A DNA stretch of 64,000 nt. Origin: Gammaproteobacteria bacterium (lineage in GTDB: Bacteria > Pseudomonadota > Gammaproteobacteria > HK1). The translations under genes were made by a program, and so were the position numbers. Position 1 is the first letter of the stretch, and the number at the start of each line of letters is the position of its first letter. Location of the stretch: assembly GCA_021773795.1 (NCBI GenBank), contig JAJFJT010000012.1:1-64000 (forward strand), given 5' to 3'. The notes under the pieces were generated by a model that was not told the origin of the DNA, made no database searches, and worked only from the letters and a program-made list of their open reading frames with translations. Shown here piece after piece: positions 35,930-44,552 of this stretch.

Positions 35930-36778
35930 TTAATCTCGCTCGGGCACCGCATCCCACCGCATATTTTCCACACCGTTATAGATCAGAAAGTGCCGTCCCT
36001 TGGCACGGGCGATGAGGGTGAGATTGATGGCTTGGGCCAGTTCCAGCCCCATGTGGGTGATACCCGAGCGTGACAACAGCACCGGGATGCCCATTTGCCC
36101 TGCTTTCATCACCATTTCCGAGGTGAGCCGTCCGGTAGTGTAGAAGATGGTGCCTTCTCCGGGGATGTCGTCTAGCCACATATGGCCGGCGATGGCGTCC
36201 GCCGCATTGTGCCGGCCTACATCCTCTACAAACAGCAAGACCTCGGAGTCCCGACACAGGGCGCAGCCATGTACCGCGCCAGCGCTGCGATAGACCTGGT
36301 TGTGCCGGGAAAGCCCCGCGAGTAGGTCATAGATGACTGATTGCTGAATCGGTATGTCAGGCAGGCGGATGTCGTAGAGGTCGTTGAGGGTGCAGCTGAA
36401 GATCGTGCCCTGGCCACAGCCGGTGGTGACGATACGCCGCCCGAGGATGCGCTCACGGTCGAAGACCCCTTCCCCCCCACGGGTTTCCACGAATACCGTT
36501 TCCCGCTCCCAATCTACCCGTACTGATCGAATATCTTCAATGCGTTGGATCAGCCGCTGGTTACGCAGATAGCCAAGGGCCAGGGCCTCGGGTTGGCCTC
36601 CCAGGGTCATCAGGGTGACGATTTCCCGACCGTCCACTTTGAGCGTGAGCGGTGTCTCGCCTGCCACCTCCACCTCACGGCGCTGTCCATTCTCATCCGT
36701 CGCGGTGACGGTATGGGTGGGGCTGAGCCCCGCCTGCGACAGCTCCGGTATTTTGCGCTTTGTGTCCACGAATGGCAT
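35930..36778 (-). CDS. fdhD: Formate dehydrogenase accessory sulfurtransferase FdhD
   Basis: FdhD passes sulfur from IscS to the molybdenum cofactor of formate dehydrogenases. The 282-residue protein has GYLRNQRLI, the cysteine motif TTGCGQGTIFSC, HNQVYRSAGAVHGCALCRD, and VEDVGRHNAADAIAGHMWL, all conserved in FdhD. The initial part (HTVTATDENGQ) is also typical. No formate dehydrogenase is in the window. It is divergent from the methyltransferase gene, 58 bp away; molybdenum cofactor genes (moaB, moaE) lie 20 kb away. Confidence 0.93.
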   Translation of the reverse strand: MPFVDTKRKIPELSQAGLSPTHTVTATDENGQRREVEVAGETPLTLKVDGREIVTLMTLGGQPEALALGYLRNQRLIQRIEDIRSVRVDWERETVFVETRGGEGVFDRERILGRRIVTTGCGQGTIFSCTLNDLYDIRLPDIPIQQSVIYDLLAGLSRHNQVYRSAGAVHGCALCRDSEVLLFVEDVGRHNAADAIAGHMWLDDIPGEGTIFYTTGRLTSEMVMKAGQMGIPVLLSRSGITHMGLELAQAINLTLIARAKGRHFLIYNGVENMRWDAVPERD

Positions 36779-36836
36779 TTTGGTGCATCGGCGGAAGGAT
36801 CGGAAGCCCTGAAAACCGGGTTGGGGTTGTGGGGGG

Positions 36837-37430
36837 ATGAACGTGAGACAGGATCAACAACGCTGGGACAAAAAATACCGGGCCTTGCCGGCGGATTGGA
36901 TGGCTGCTCCGGATGCCTTGCTCGAGCGTTGTGCGCATCTGTTGCCACCCCATGGAGAGGCTCTGGATTTGGCCTGTGGCATCGGTGGGAATTTGTGTTG
37001 GCTGGCGGTCAGAAAGTATCAGGCCACCGGTGTAGACAGCAGCCCGGTAGCACTAGAACATTGCCGGCGGCTTCTTTCCGTGGCGGGTCTGCAGACTACG
37101 CTGGTGGAGGCGGACCTCGACAACCATGCCTTGCCACATACGCATTTCGATCTGGTGCTGATGATTCGTTACCTGAATCGCCGGCTCATCCCGGCCATTA
37201 GTGCGACGCTGCGTCCGGGAGGGCTGGTCATTATCAAGACCTTCAATCGCAATCATCTGCGCCGGGCACCGGGCTTCAATCCGGACTACCTGCTCACCCC
37301 CGGCGAACTCCATGACTGGTTCCCGGGCATGACTTGTCTTGCCAGCAACGATGATCCGGCCATGGCCGCGGCCACAAGCTATTGGGTGGGGCGCAAGCTG
37401 GTGTCTGACAATCAAATAATTCGGGAATGA
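36837..37430 (+). CDS. Class I SAM-dependent methyltransferase
   Basis: The 197-residue protein has the SAM-binding motif LDLACGIGGNLCWLA near residue 42, an acidic second motif (GVDSSPVALEHC) and VEADLDNHALPHTHFDLVLM. The size and layout recall TehB-like methyltransferases, but the substrate is unknown. The start at ATG 36837 follows a G-run too closely; GTG 36843 would have better spacing. The following DUF302 gene begins 20 bp later. Confidence 0.85.
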   Translation: MNVRQDQQRWDKKYRALPADWMAAPDALLERCAHLLPPHGEALDLACGIGGNLCWLAVRKYQATGVDSSPVALEHCRRLLSVAGLQTTLVEADLDNHALPHTHFDLVLMIRYLNRRLIPAISATLRPGGLVIIKTFNRNHLRRAPGFNPDYLLTPGELHDWFPGMTCLASNDDPAMAAATSYWVGRKLVSDNQIIRE

Positions 37431-37450
37431 ATGAAAAAAGGAGTGTGAAG

Positions 37451-37906
37451 ATGCGGAGATTTATTTTTGGTCTGATGGGACTGTTGGCCTTTGTTAGTGT
37501 GGCCCATGCCGACGATGGGCTGATAACCCTCGGCAGCGCCCACTCGGTAAAAGTAACCGTTGATCGCCTGGAAAATGCACTGAAAAAGAAAGGCCTCACG
37601 GTCTTCGCTCGCATTGATCATGCCGCGGGTGCGCGCAAAGTGGACAAGCAGTTGCGCCCCACCGAGTTGCTAATATTTGGTAATCCGAAAGTGGGTACAC
37701 CGCTCATGCAGTGCGCGCGCACCATGGCTATCGACTTGCCGCAAAAGGCGCTGGTGTGGGAAGACGGGGCGGGTAAAGTGTGGCTGGCTTATAACGATTC
37801 GCGCTATCTGGCGGCACGCCACCATATGCCCGGCTGCGACAAAGTGCTGAACAAGGTCAGCAAGGTACTAGGGAAGTTTTCCCGGCTCGCGGTATCCGCC
37901 GACTAA
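37451..37906 (+). CDS. DUF302 exported protein
   Basis: The start at ATG 37451 has AGGAG (37438-37442) upstream and gives 151 residues; ATG 37427, overlapping the previous gene, is an alternative. A signal peptide (IFGLMGLLAFVSVAHA) precedes a DUF302 domain with VTVDRLENALKKKGLTVFAR, RPTELLIFGNPKVGTPLMQ and PLPQKALVWED-like residues. The function of DUF302 proteins is not established. They occur as small periplasmic proteins. Confidence 0.85.
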   Translation: MRRFIFGLMGLLAFVSVAHADDGLITLGSAHSVKVTVDRLENALKKKGLTVFARIDHAAGARKVDKQLRPTELLIFGNPKVGTPLMQCARTMAIDLPQKALVWEDGAGKVWLAYNDSRYLAARHHMPGCDKVLNKVSKVLGKFSRLAVSAD

Positions 37907-37927
37907 GGCATCAGAAGAGCAAAACCC

Positions 37928-38401
37928 GTGACCCCGGCAATTATAATGGCAAAAAAAGGGGGTATCGCGCATTCGCTCCATACCTATACCCACGCTCCCG
38001 ATGCCAAATCCTACGGTCTGGAGGCGGCGGAGACTCTGGGCCTGGATCCGCAGCAGGTGTTCAAGACCTTGTTGGTGAGCTTGGCCGGCGGCGAAAATAA
38101 ATTGGCGGTTGCCATCGTTCCGGTTGATAGCCAGCTCGACCTGAAGGGAATGGCGAAGGCCAGTGGGGCAAAGAAGGCCATCATGGCGGAGCCCCAGCTT
38201 GCGGAGCGGGTAACGGGTTATGTGGTGGGTGGCATTAGCCCGCTGGGGCAAAAGAAGGAGCTTCCCGCTATCATTGACAGTTCTGCTATGGGCTACGATT
38301 CAATCTACGTGAGCGCGGGGAAACGGGGCTTGGAAATCCAGCTCAGTCCGGAGGATCTGGTGAATCTTTGCAAGGCGAAAGTCAGGAGCATCAAAAGGTG
38401 A
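37928..38401 (+). CDS. ybaK: Cys-tRNA(Pro) deacylase YbaK
   Basis: YbaK removes cysteine mis-attached to tRNA-Pro. The 157-residue protein has the YbaK/EbsC fold with the conserved Lys in QQVFKTLLV, LAVAIVPVDSQLDLKGMAKA, and GYVVGGISPLGQKKELP. It is the first gene of a three-gene overlapping set (ybaK, MEKHLA protein, short asparaginase), with a 4-bp overlap with the next start. Confidence 0.93.
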   Translation: MTPAIIMAKKGGIAHSLHTYTHAPDAKSYGLEAAETLGLDPQQVFKTLLVSLAGGENKLAVAIVPVDSQLDLKGMAKASGAKKAIMAEPQLAERVTGYVVGGISPLGQKKELPAIIDSSAMGYDSIYVSAGKRGLEIQLSPEDLVNLCKAKVRSIKR

Positions 38402-38895
38402 GTGGAACCCCGTGCTCTTCAGTGCCAGCAGTGGGGAATTTCTGGCATTTTGAGCACGTTGCACTGTTGCTGGAAAGTTTGCGCAAGCTTACCGGCCGTA
38501 CGCTGGTGAGCCCTGAGCTAACGGGCGTAGAGGCGGCACGGGCCGTGTTCGAAGGAGCCTTTGTGCTGGTTTCCCACGGCACCGGGGAGGACCCGGTGTT
38601 CAATTATGGTAACCGCATGGCGCTTGAGCTGTTCGAGATGCCCTGGGATGAGTTCACCGCATTGCCCTCCCGAAAATCAGCCGAAATGCCCCGTCGTGCG
38701 GAGCGCACACGGTTGCTGCAAGAGGTGACTGGCAAGGGGTTTATAGATAATTATTCAGGCACGCGAATTTCCGGCAGTGGACGCCGATTTCTGGTGGATA
38801 ACGCGGTGGTCTGGAATGTGCTGGACCGGGACGGCCGGCCTTACGGACAGGCCGCCACCTTTGAGCATTGGCGGAATGCAGGCTCACGCCGATGA
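38398..38895 (+). CDS. MEKHLA-domain protein
   Basis: GTG 38398 overlaps the ybaK stop and has AGGAG upstream, giving 165 residues. The MEKHLA domain is a PAS-like sensory fold; here VLVSHGTGEDPVFNYGNRMA and GRRFLVDNAVVWNVLDRDG are diagnostic. It lacks a DNA-binding or kinase domain, so it is a stand-alone domain. Its ligand and role in bacteria are unknown. Tight coupling to ybaK and the next gene suggests a shared function or only shared transcription. Confidence 0.82.
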   Translation: MSGTPCSSVPAVGNFWHFEHVALLLESLRKLTGRTLVSPELTGVEAARAVFEGAFVLVSHGTGEDPVFNYGNRMALELFEMPWDEFTALPSRKSAEMPRRAERTRLLQEVTGKGFIDNYSGTRISGSGRRFLVDNAVVWNVLDRDGRPYGQAATFEHWRNAGSRR

Positions 38896-39380
38896 AGATT
38901 CGCATATTGACCACTGGCGGCACCTTCGACAAAGTCTATTTTGATGCCAAAAGCGAGTTCCAGGTAGGCGAGACCCAGGTGGGAGAGCTGTTGCAGGAAG
39001 CGAATACGGATATTGAGCATGAGATTTCATCGATCCTGCGCAAGGATAGTCTGGACCTTGGCGATGAAGACCGGGTCCTGATTCGCAAGACGGTTGAGCA
39101 AGACTCAGCCAAGCGAATCATCGTAATTCATGGCACCGACACCATGGTAGAAACGGGAATTCATCTGCAAGGTATTGAGGGCAAGACCATCGTGCTGACT
39201 GGCTCCATGCAGCCCGCGAGCCTGAGAAAGAGCGATGCGGCATTCAATCTAGGATGTGCCGTTGCCGCAGTTCAATTACTCGATATAGGCGTGTATATCG
39301 TCATGAACGGTCGCGTCTTTGATCCAGTGGTGACGCGCAAGAATATCAAGGCACATCGCTTTGAATCGAAGGGTCTTTAG
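38892..39380 (+). CDS. Short asparaginase-like protein (N-terminal domain only)
   Basis: ATG 38892 overlaps the previous stop (ATGA). The 162-residue product has the asparaginase nucleophile segment TTGGTFDKVYF and the second catalytic motif HGTDTMVETG, followed by IVLTGSMQPASLRKSDAAFN. Full L-asparaginases have about 330 residues and a second domain. This protein ends after the first, as do several proteobacterial short asparaginase-domain proteins. The activity is therefore uncertain. Confidence 0.85.
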   Translation: MKIRILTTGGTFDKVYFDAKSEFQVGETQVGELLQEANTDIEHEISSILRKDSLDLGDEDRVLIRKTVEQDSAKRIIVIHGTDTMVETGIHLQGIEGKTIVLTGSMQPASLRKSDAAFNLGCAVAAVQLLDIGVYIVMNGRVFDPVVTRKNIKAHRFESKGL

Positions 39381-39465
39381 AGAAATAACCGATGGTTAGT
39401 CATTGCCTCTTTTCTAGGGGTGTTGTGCTGATTAAATAGAAATATCACACCCAAGGGAGACAAAA

Positions 39466-40296
39466 ATGGAAAGCATTTCCACCGAGAAAATTATTGAATT
39501 GATACAGCAGTATGGCCTGCCCATTGTTTGGGCAATCGTCATTTTTGTATTGGGTCGCATCATCGCGCGAATCGCCACCAATTTGATCGGAAAAATGCTA
39601 CGCAAAGGCCAGGTGGATGAAACGCTAATCAAATTCTCCCAGAATTTGATCTATATCGGTCTTATGGCCTTTGTGATTATCGCGGTACTGGAAAAGCTCG
39701 GCATCGAAACCACCTCGTTCGCGGCACTCATTGCGGCCGCCGGCCTGGCTATAGGCCTCGCGCTGCAGGGCTCGCTGTCCAACTTTGCCTCCGGTGTATT
39801 GCTAATGATCTTCCGGCCTTTCAAAGTGGGCGATTTCGTCGAGGCCGGTGGTATTTCAGGTACCGTTGAGACGGTGGAGATCTTCACCACCCAACTGCGT
39901 ACCGGAGACAACAAGACCATCATCGTTCCCAATGGTCAGGTAACCGGCAGCAGCATCACCAACTACTCCACCAAGCCGACCCGGCGCGTGGACATGGTGA
40001 TTGGCGTGGGCTACGACGACGACCTGAAAAAGGTGCGCGCGGTGATCGAAGAGGTCCTCAATGCCGACGAACGGGTGCTCAAAGACCCGGCCGTCACCAT
40101 CGGCCTGTTGGAACTGGGCGACAGCAGCGTCAACTTCGCGGTCCGTCCCTGGGTAAAGAGCGCCGACTACTGGGGCGTGTTGTTTGATTTCCAGGAAGCC
40201 ATCAAGAACCGCTTTGACGCAGAAGGCATTTCATTCCCCTATCCTCAGCAGGACGTCCACGTTATAGGGCAGAGCGAGCTGGAAGACGCGGCTTGA
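39466..40296 (+). CDS. mscS: Small-conductance mechanosensitive channel MscS
   Basis: The 276-residue membrane protein has three helices. The pore-lining TM3 is Gly/Ala-rich (AAGLAIGLALQGSLSNFASG), followed by the MscS beta domain with FRPFKVGDFVEAGGISGTVE and NGQVTGSSITNYS. MscS opens under membrane tension and lets solutes out during osmotic downshock. It is a single gene with a clear ribosome site (GGGAG) upstream. Confidence 0.95.
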   Translation: MESISTEKIIELIQQYGLPIVWAIVIFVLGRIIARIATNLIGKMLRKGQVDETLIKFSQNLIYIGLMAFVIIAVLEKLGIETTSFAALIAAAGLAIGLALQGSLSNFASGVLLMIFRPFKVGDFVEAGGISGTVETVEIFTTQLRTGDNKTIIVPNGQVTGSSITNYSTKPTRRVDMVIGVGYDDDLKKVRAVIEEVLNADERVLKDPAVTIGLLELGDSSVNFAVRPWVKSADYWGVLFDFQEAIKNRFDAEGISFPYPQQDVHVIGQSELEDAA

Positions 40297-40335
40297 TGGG
40301 CTTCTGATGGATGATGGAATCGTGGGCCAGGGACA

Positions 40336-40356
40336 GGAGGCACCTCAGGTGCCTCC
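40336..40356. repeat. Perfect palindrome after mscS
   Basis: GGAGGCACCT (40336-40345) and AGGTGCCTCC (40347-40356) form a perfect inverted repeat around one base. No T-run follows, so it is not an obvious terminator. It may be a protein-binding site or a degenerate mobile end. Confidence 0.5.
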
Positions 40357-40515
40357 ATGGCCATGTTTCCTTCCGGGATTATGGCCTTGTTTGGGCGTTG
40401 CAGGTGTATATGGATCAGGAAGTTGCATGTTTCCAGGAAGGTTATACGGCGAGTATGTCGTGTTACAAAGCGACAGATTCGCTGCCTAATTGTAGTTATG
40501 TGCCTTTAGCGTGCT

Positions 40516-41025
40516 ATGGAGTTTAATGATCTCGTAGCGGTGATTGCCGGCGCGCTCATCGGCTTCATATCGGCATATGGCTTAGAGGCAAGAAAAAGAC
40601 AATGGAAAGCCAAGGATGACCGTCAGCGACTCGATAGGCTACTTCAAATTATTCACGAAGAAGTCGAGCAACTCGCCGAGCTTTTGGACGTTGACCTAGG
40701 ATTGGTAGAAAGTAGTGAATTGGATTTTGTGCTCGAATTCGGCAAGGGTCTAGAAGAGTACAATGGAAAACTCCGCGCTACGATTACCCGTTTACAAGAA
40801 AATAGAATCATCTATACCTCGCAATCGGAGAGGTTTCTTGAACTCCCTGAATACCTACCAAACACACCAGTACGTTTCTATACGCGACTGCTGGTCAACT
40901 GTGGCCGAATGCTAGGTGCCATAGACGACGGCAACCTCGAAAGAATTAGAGAACTTCGTTCCTTATCGCTGACCGAGGCCGAAAATCTTAAGATGGAACT
41001 TAAAAGAGCTCAGGGGGGCACATAG
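40516..41025 (+). CDS. Membrane-anchored protein of unknown function
   Basis: The 169-residue protein has one N-terminal membrane helix (LVAVIAGALIGFISAYGL), then a basic stretch (EARKRQWKAKDD) and a mostly helical cytoplasmic part with DRLLQIIHEEVEQLAELLD. I recognise no domain. Base composition is lower in GC than the flanking housekeeping genes. It sits alone between mscS and a methyltransferase gene, in a stretch that looks acquired. It has no clear ribosome site. Confidence 0.65.
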   Translation: MEFNDLVAVIAGALIGFISAYGLEARKRQWKAKDDRQRLDRLLQIIHEEVEQLAELLDVDLGLVESSELDFVLEFGKGLEEYNGKLRATITRLQENRIIYTSQSERFLELPEYLPNTPVRFYTRLLVNCGRMLGAIDDGNLERIRELRSLSLTEAENLKMELKRAQGGT

Positions 41026-41067
41026 CATGCGGTTGAAGCTGGTTCCTTTTCGTCAGCCCAAACATTA

Positions 41068-41091
41068 ATGGGGGTTTTTAGAGGCCCCCAT
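41068..41091 (+). terminator. Hairpin downstream of the orphan membrane-protein gene
   Basis: ATGGGGG (41068-41074) pairs with CCCCCAT (41085-41091) over a 10-nt loop holding a T-run. There is no T-run after the stem, so it is only a possible terminator. Confidence 0.35.
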
Positions 41092-41158
41092 GAGTCAATG
41101 GAAGGATCTCTAACTTGGCGTGCGTCCGGTTAGCTCGGCGTTGTGCATATGAGAAGTA

Positions 41159-41737
41159 ATGAAAGTCACTGACAGCGGGATGCTGGAGGAACTCTACTGG
41201 AATAGTCTGTTCGATATAGAAGATGTTGTCGGCTGGCTGGCACCTTCTAGAAAAACGGCCACAATAGTTGAGGTTGGTTGCGGTTATGGCACGTTTACGG
41301 TTCCAATTGCGAAGAAATCAGGTGGTGACATTTATACTTTTGATGTTGAGCCATCAATGATTGAAGTTGCACAGAGAAATGCTCGACGGGCTGGCCTGTC
41401 AAATATAACTTTCGGCTTGCGGGATGTTCTTGAACAAGGTACGGGTCTTGAGTCCAATAGCACCGACATGGTGCTGCTTTTTAATATCCTTCATTGCAGT
41501 GAAAAAAGAATGTTTCTTGAGGAAGCGTCACGCATTCTCAAGGATGGCGGTATTGTCGCCATTATTCACTGGAGAAAGGACATTCCTACCCCACGCGGCC
41601 CCGCTATCAATAGTCGGCCAGATAAAGGCCAAATACTCGCTGCATCAGCAGGCTTGCATTTGCATTATCGCGGGAATAGTAAAATCCTCGAGCCGTACCA
41701 TTGGGGTATTCAATTAGTCAAAGAGATGGCGATATGA
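41159..41737 (+). CDS. Class I SAM-dependent methyltransferase
   Basis: The 192-residue protein has the SAM motif IVEVGCGYGTFTVPIAKK near residue 40, the acidic motif TFDVEPSMIEVAQRNARR, and MVLLFNILHCSEKRMFLEEA. The C-terminus resembles small UbiE/COQ5-like enzymes. The substrate is unknown. Codon use is more AT-rich than in neighbouring core genes, suggesting transfer. The 133 bp upstream contain a hairpin and a stretch that weakly resembles an integron attC half-site. Confidence 0.83.
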   Translation: MKVTDSGMLEELYWNSLFDIEDVVGWLAPSRKTATIVEVGCGYGTFTVPIAKKSGGDIYTFDVEPSMIEVAQRNARRAGLSNITFGLRDVLEQGTGLESNSTDMVLLFNILHCSEKRMFLEEASRILKDGGIVAIIHWRKDIPTPRGPAINSRPDKGQILAASAGLHLHYRGNSKILEPYHWGIQLVKEMAI

Positions 41738-41859
41738 GGTTGGGTGTCATCATTGCACAAGAGTAATGAGGGCCAGGTCTTGTAATGCCATGTCGCTGAG
41801 AAGATGTAGCTGTTTCCTGTTCACGAGATTACCGAACCCAGTGTTTTGATTAGGAGCGT
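41738..41859. other. Short gene-free stretch
   Basis: About 120 bp after the methyltransferase gene without a recognisable promoter, terminator or RNA. A possible small reading frame begins at 41860. Confidence 0.4.
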
Positions 41860-42009
41860 ATGTTCCATGATTTACACGATTTTCAGTACATCGTTGCGGC
41901 ATCTGATTTTGATGTCAGTGGGGCCTGCGGGCAGCATCGGGTTTATGTCATAGCCATGTCCAAGGTACGCTCCGATACCGGAGTTGACGACGAGACACGG
42001 GTTCAGTGA
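41860..42009 (+). CDS. Possible small upstream reading frame (49 residues)
   Basis: ATG 41860 follows AGGAG with a short spacer of 3 bases, and the frame stops with TGA at 42007-42009. The stop overlaps the GTG start of the VanZ-domain gene (GTGA), as in translationally coupled genes. The protein (MFHDLHDFQYIVAASDFDV at the start) matches no family I know. The overlap is suggestive, but the frame could be chance. Confidence 0.3.
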   Translation: MFHDLHDFQYIVAASDFDVSGACGQHRVYVIAMSKVRSDTGVDDETRVQ

Positions 42010-43286
42010 ACATCCGGGGCCGGCCGCGGTGGACTACGCGCTGGACAGGTACGGTGCTTTGGCTATTGCTGCTCATGGCCCTGACCCTCGCCCTGAGTCA
42101 TTCCCCATGGCGTTACCGGGTGGTGAAGGATTCCCTGCTCGACAATCTCGATTTCAGTCAGGCAGGAAGGGGCTGGGCCGGCAGTGGACGCGATATCCGG
42201 TTGCAACCCGGTACGCCGCCGGTACTGATGCTCAAGGCCGATGGCAGTGGGCGCAATGTGATCATGAGCCGCTTGCTGCCACGCTCCCCGAAAGGCATAG
42301 ACCGGGTTCGGGTCAGTGCTGATCTGAGCAGTCAGGATTTGCAGGCTGGCCCTGCGCCCTGGCAACGGGGCCGGTTGATTCTGCTCAGCCGGGATGCCCG
42401 GGGGAAACGCATCTGGTACTGGCCACAGCAAGTGGCCGAACTGGAGGGTAGCCGTTCGTGGCAGCGCTATCAGGCCACGATCCCGCTGCATCCTCAGGCG
42501 GTACAAACGTGGCTGGTAGTCTACGTCTCGTCGGTATCGGGACAGCTGCTGCTGAAAAATCTTGAGTTAGTAGGTGTGACTGAAACCGGCGCCTATCGCG
42601 CTGCCCGAGCCGGGATTATCGGTGCTTGGGTCCTTAGCGGGCTGTGGATTCTATTGGCTCTGGTCCCAACAGTCAGGCGTAGCCCACCGGCCCTGTTCGC
42701 GCTGATCTACGCTCTCGCCTTGTTTGCCGGTGGCCTCACACCACAACCGCACCTGCGTGACGGCCTGGATAGTGGCCGTCAGAGTCTGGAGCAATTGATA
42801 GCTACCGGAGCAGCGCTTTTTCCGGTCGAGATTGCGCCACCCGATACCGGAAGCACGTCACGCGGCCAATCACCCCAATCGGAGACGAAAAAAGAAACCG
42901 TCACTAAAGATTCTGGCAAAGAAGAGGCTGCATCGACTCCTTCCACGGAAACGCGGGGCTCAATCTTGCCTCCGCAGTTGCACATCGCGGGTTCTGATAA
43001 ACGCGCACATCTGGCCGCCTTCGCCGGGCTAAGCTTGATTCTGTTTCTGGCTTTCCGCTCAGCTCCACGCCGCCGTAATCTGCTGGCCGCGTTGCTGTTG
43101 GGTGCAGCCATCGAGTCTCTGCAAGCGCTCTCTATCACCCGTGAATCCGAGTGGGCGGATTTGGGCTATGACGCGGCGGGGGCGTTGTTAGGCGCGGTCT
43201 TTGCCCTGTTACTGTTGTCTCTGCTACCTGTGAGGTTAACCAAGGTCGCAAATACAGCACCGGAAAAACCGGAAAAGGCGGAGTAA
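42006..43286 (+). CDS. VanZ-domain membrane protein with N-terminal beta-rich region
   Basis: This 426-residue protein starts at GTG 42006. An N-terminal membrane helix (VLWLLLLMALTLALSHSPW) is followed by a periplasmic beta-rich region (about residues 45-190), which ends LLLKNLELVGV and resembles carbohydrate-binding jelly-roll domains. A second membrane helix, a Ser/Thr/Lys-rich linker and a C-terminal four-helix VanZ-like domain follow (SDKRAHLAAFAGLSLILF, AIESLQALSITRESEWADLG). VanZ-like proteins occur near polysaccharide and exosortase systems. Function is unknown. It is convergent with glcF. Confidence 0.78.
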   Translation: MNIRGRPRWTTRWTGTVLWLLLLMALTLALSHSPWRYRVVKDSLLDNLDFSQAGRGWAGSGRDIRLQPGTPPVLMLKADGSGRNVIMSRLLPRSPKGIDRVRVSADLSSQDLQAGPAPWQRGRLILLSRDARGKRIWYWPQQVAELEGSRSWQRYQATIPLHPQAVQTWLVVYVSSVSGQLLLKNLELVGVTETGAYRAARAGIIGAWVLSGLWILLALVPTVRRSPPALFALIYALALFAGGLTPQPHLRDGLDSGRQSLEQLIATGAALFPVEIAPPDTGSTSRGQSPQSETKKETVTKDSGKEEAASTPSTETRGSILPPQLHIAGSDKRAHLAAFAGLSLILFLAFRSAPRRRNLLAALLLGAAIESLQALSITRESEWADLGYDAAGALLGAVFALLLLSLLPVRLTKVANTAPEKPEKAE

Positions 43287-43313
43287 AAAAAATCTGCCCA
43301 GCTTGTCTCGAAG

Positions 43314-44543
43314 CTAATGATCGCTTCCCTGGCGACTCGTCTCTTCCAGCAATTCCACCCAGTGACGAACCGGCGTTTTGGTGCCCGCGGAAAGATGATT
43401 GATACAGCCGATGTTGGCACTTGCAATCTGTTGCGGGCTACCTGATTCCAGGGCGCTGAGCCGTTCCTTGCCAAGTTTGTGGGAAAGTTCGCCCTGGAGG
43501 ATGGAGTAGGTTCCGGCAGAACCGCAGCACTGGCCGGAATCGCGTACCGGGCTGAGCTCAAAGCCCGCCTTCTTCAGTATGGATTCCACCACGCCGTGAA
43601 TACCCAGCGCGTGGGTCAGCGTGCAGGGGGTGTGGAAGGCGATGCGGCCAGCGCCAGAGAGGTGCAGCCCGTCGAGGTCTTCCGCGGCAACCAGCTCGGC
43701 AATGTCCCGACTTGCGGCCGATACTTCCGCCGCGCGTGCCGCGTATTCGGGGTCATCGCGTAGCAATTCACCGTATTTCTTCACCATTGCACCGCAGCCG
43801 CTGGCGGTGATCGCGATACCCTCGGCACTCCCTTGTAGCAGCGGCCACCATTGGTCGATGCAGCGGCGAGCGAAGTCGAGCCCTTCTTGCTGGGCATTCA
43901 GGTGGTAGCTGACAGCGCCGCAACACTGCGGCTTTGGAACGCGAATAAGAGAAATGTCGAGGCGATCCAGCAGGCGTGCTGCAGCCAGATTGATATTCGG
44001 GGCAAGCGCCGGTTGTACGCAGCCGTCGAGCACCAGCCAGCGACGCGCATGGCGCGCTTCCGGCCACGGTTCTATCTGCGGGCACGGGGGGATTCCCTGG
44101 GTCCAGGCCTTGGGTGCCAGCCAGGAAAAGGCACGTCCCAGATTTAGCGCCAGGGAGAAGCGGCGGGTATGGGGTAACACGGTGCGCAACCCAACACGTA
44201 TCAAGCGATCCCATAGCCCACGCTTTATCTTCGTCTCGACGTGTGCGCGGCCAATATCCAGCAGCCTGTGGTAACGCACTCCGGAAGGGCAGGTGGTTTC
44301 GCAATTCAGGCAGGTGAGACAGCGGTCCAGATGGAGCTGGGTTTCGCTGGAAACCGGTTTGCCTTCCAGTGCCTGTTTGATGAGGTAGATGCGCCCGCGT
44401 GGGCTGTCGAGCTCGTTGCCCAGCAGCCGGTAGGTGGGGCAGGTGGCGAGGCAGAAACCGCAATGGACGCAGCTGCGCAGGATGGAATCTGCCTCCTGGC
44501 CGACTTGGCTTTGTTTGATGAGTTCGGTGAGCGCGGTTTGCAT
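43314..44543 (-). CDS. glcF: Glycolate oxidase iron-sulfur subunit
   Basis: GlcF carries electrons from the flavin subunits to the quinone pool. The 409-residue protein has two 4Fe-4S ferredoxin motifs, CVHCGFCLATCPTY near residue 26 and CLTCLNCETTCPSGV near residue 75. It also has the CCG motifs of the heterodisulfide reductase family (CCGAVSYHL and CCGSAGTYSIL). It is the last gene of the glcD-glcE-glcF operon on the minus strand. Confidence 0.94.
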   Translation of the reverse strand: MQTALTELIKQSQVGQEADSILRSCVHCGFCLATCPTYRLLGNELDSPRGRIYLIKQALEGKPVSSETQLHLDRCLTCLNCETTCPSGVRYHRLLDIGRAHVETKIKRGLWDRLIRVGLRTVLPHTRRFSLALNLGRAFSWLAPKAWTQGIPPCPQIEPWPEARHARRWLVLDGCVQPALAPNINLAAARLLDRLDISLIRVPKPQCCGAVSYHLNAQQEGLDFARRCIDQWWPLLQGSAEGIAITASGCGAMVKKYGELLRDDPEYAARAAEVSAASRDIAELVAAEDLDGLHLSGAGRIAFHTPCTLTHALGIHGVVESILKKAGFELSPVRDSGQCCGSAGTYSILQGELSHKLGKERLSALESGSPQQIASANIGCINHLSAGTKTPVRHWVELLEETSRQGSDH

Positions 44544-44552
44544 GGGGGCTGG

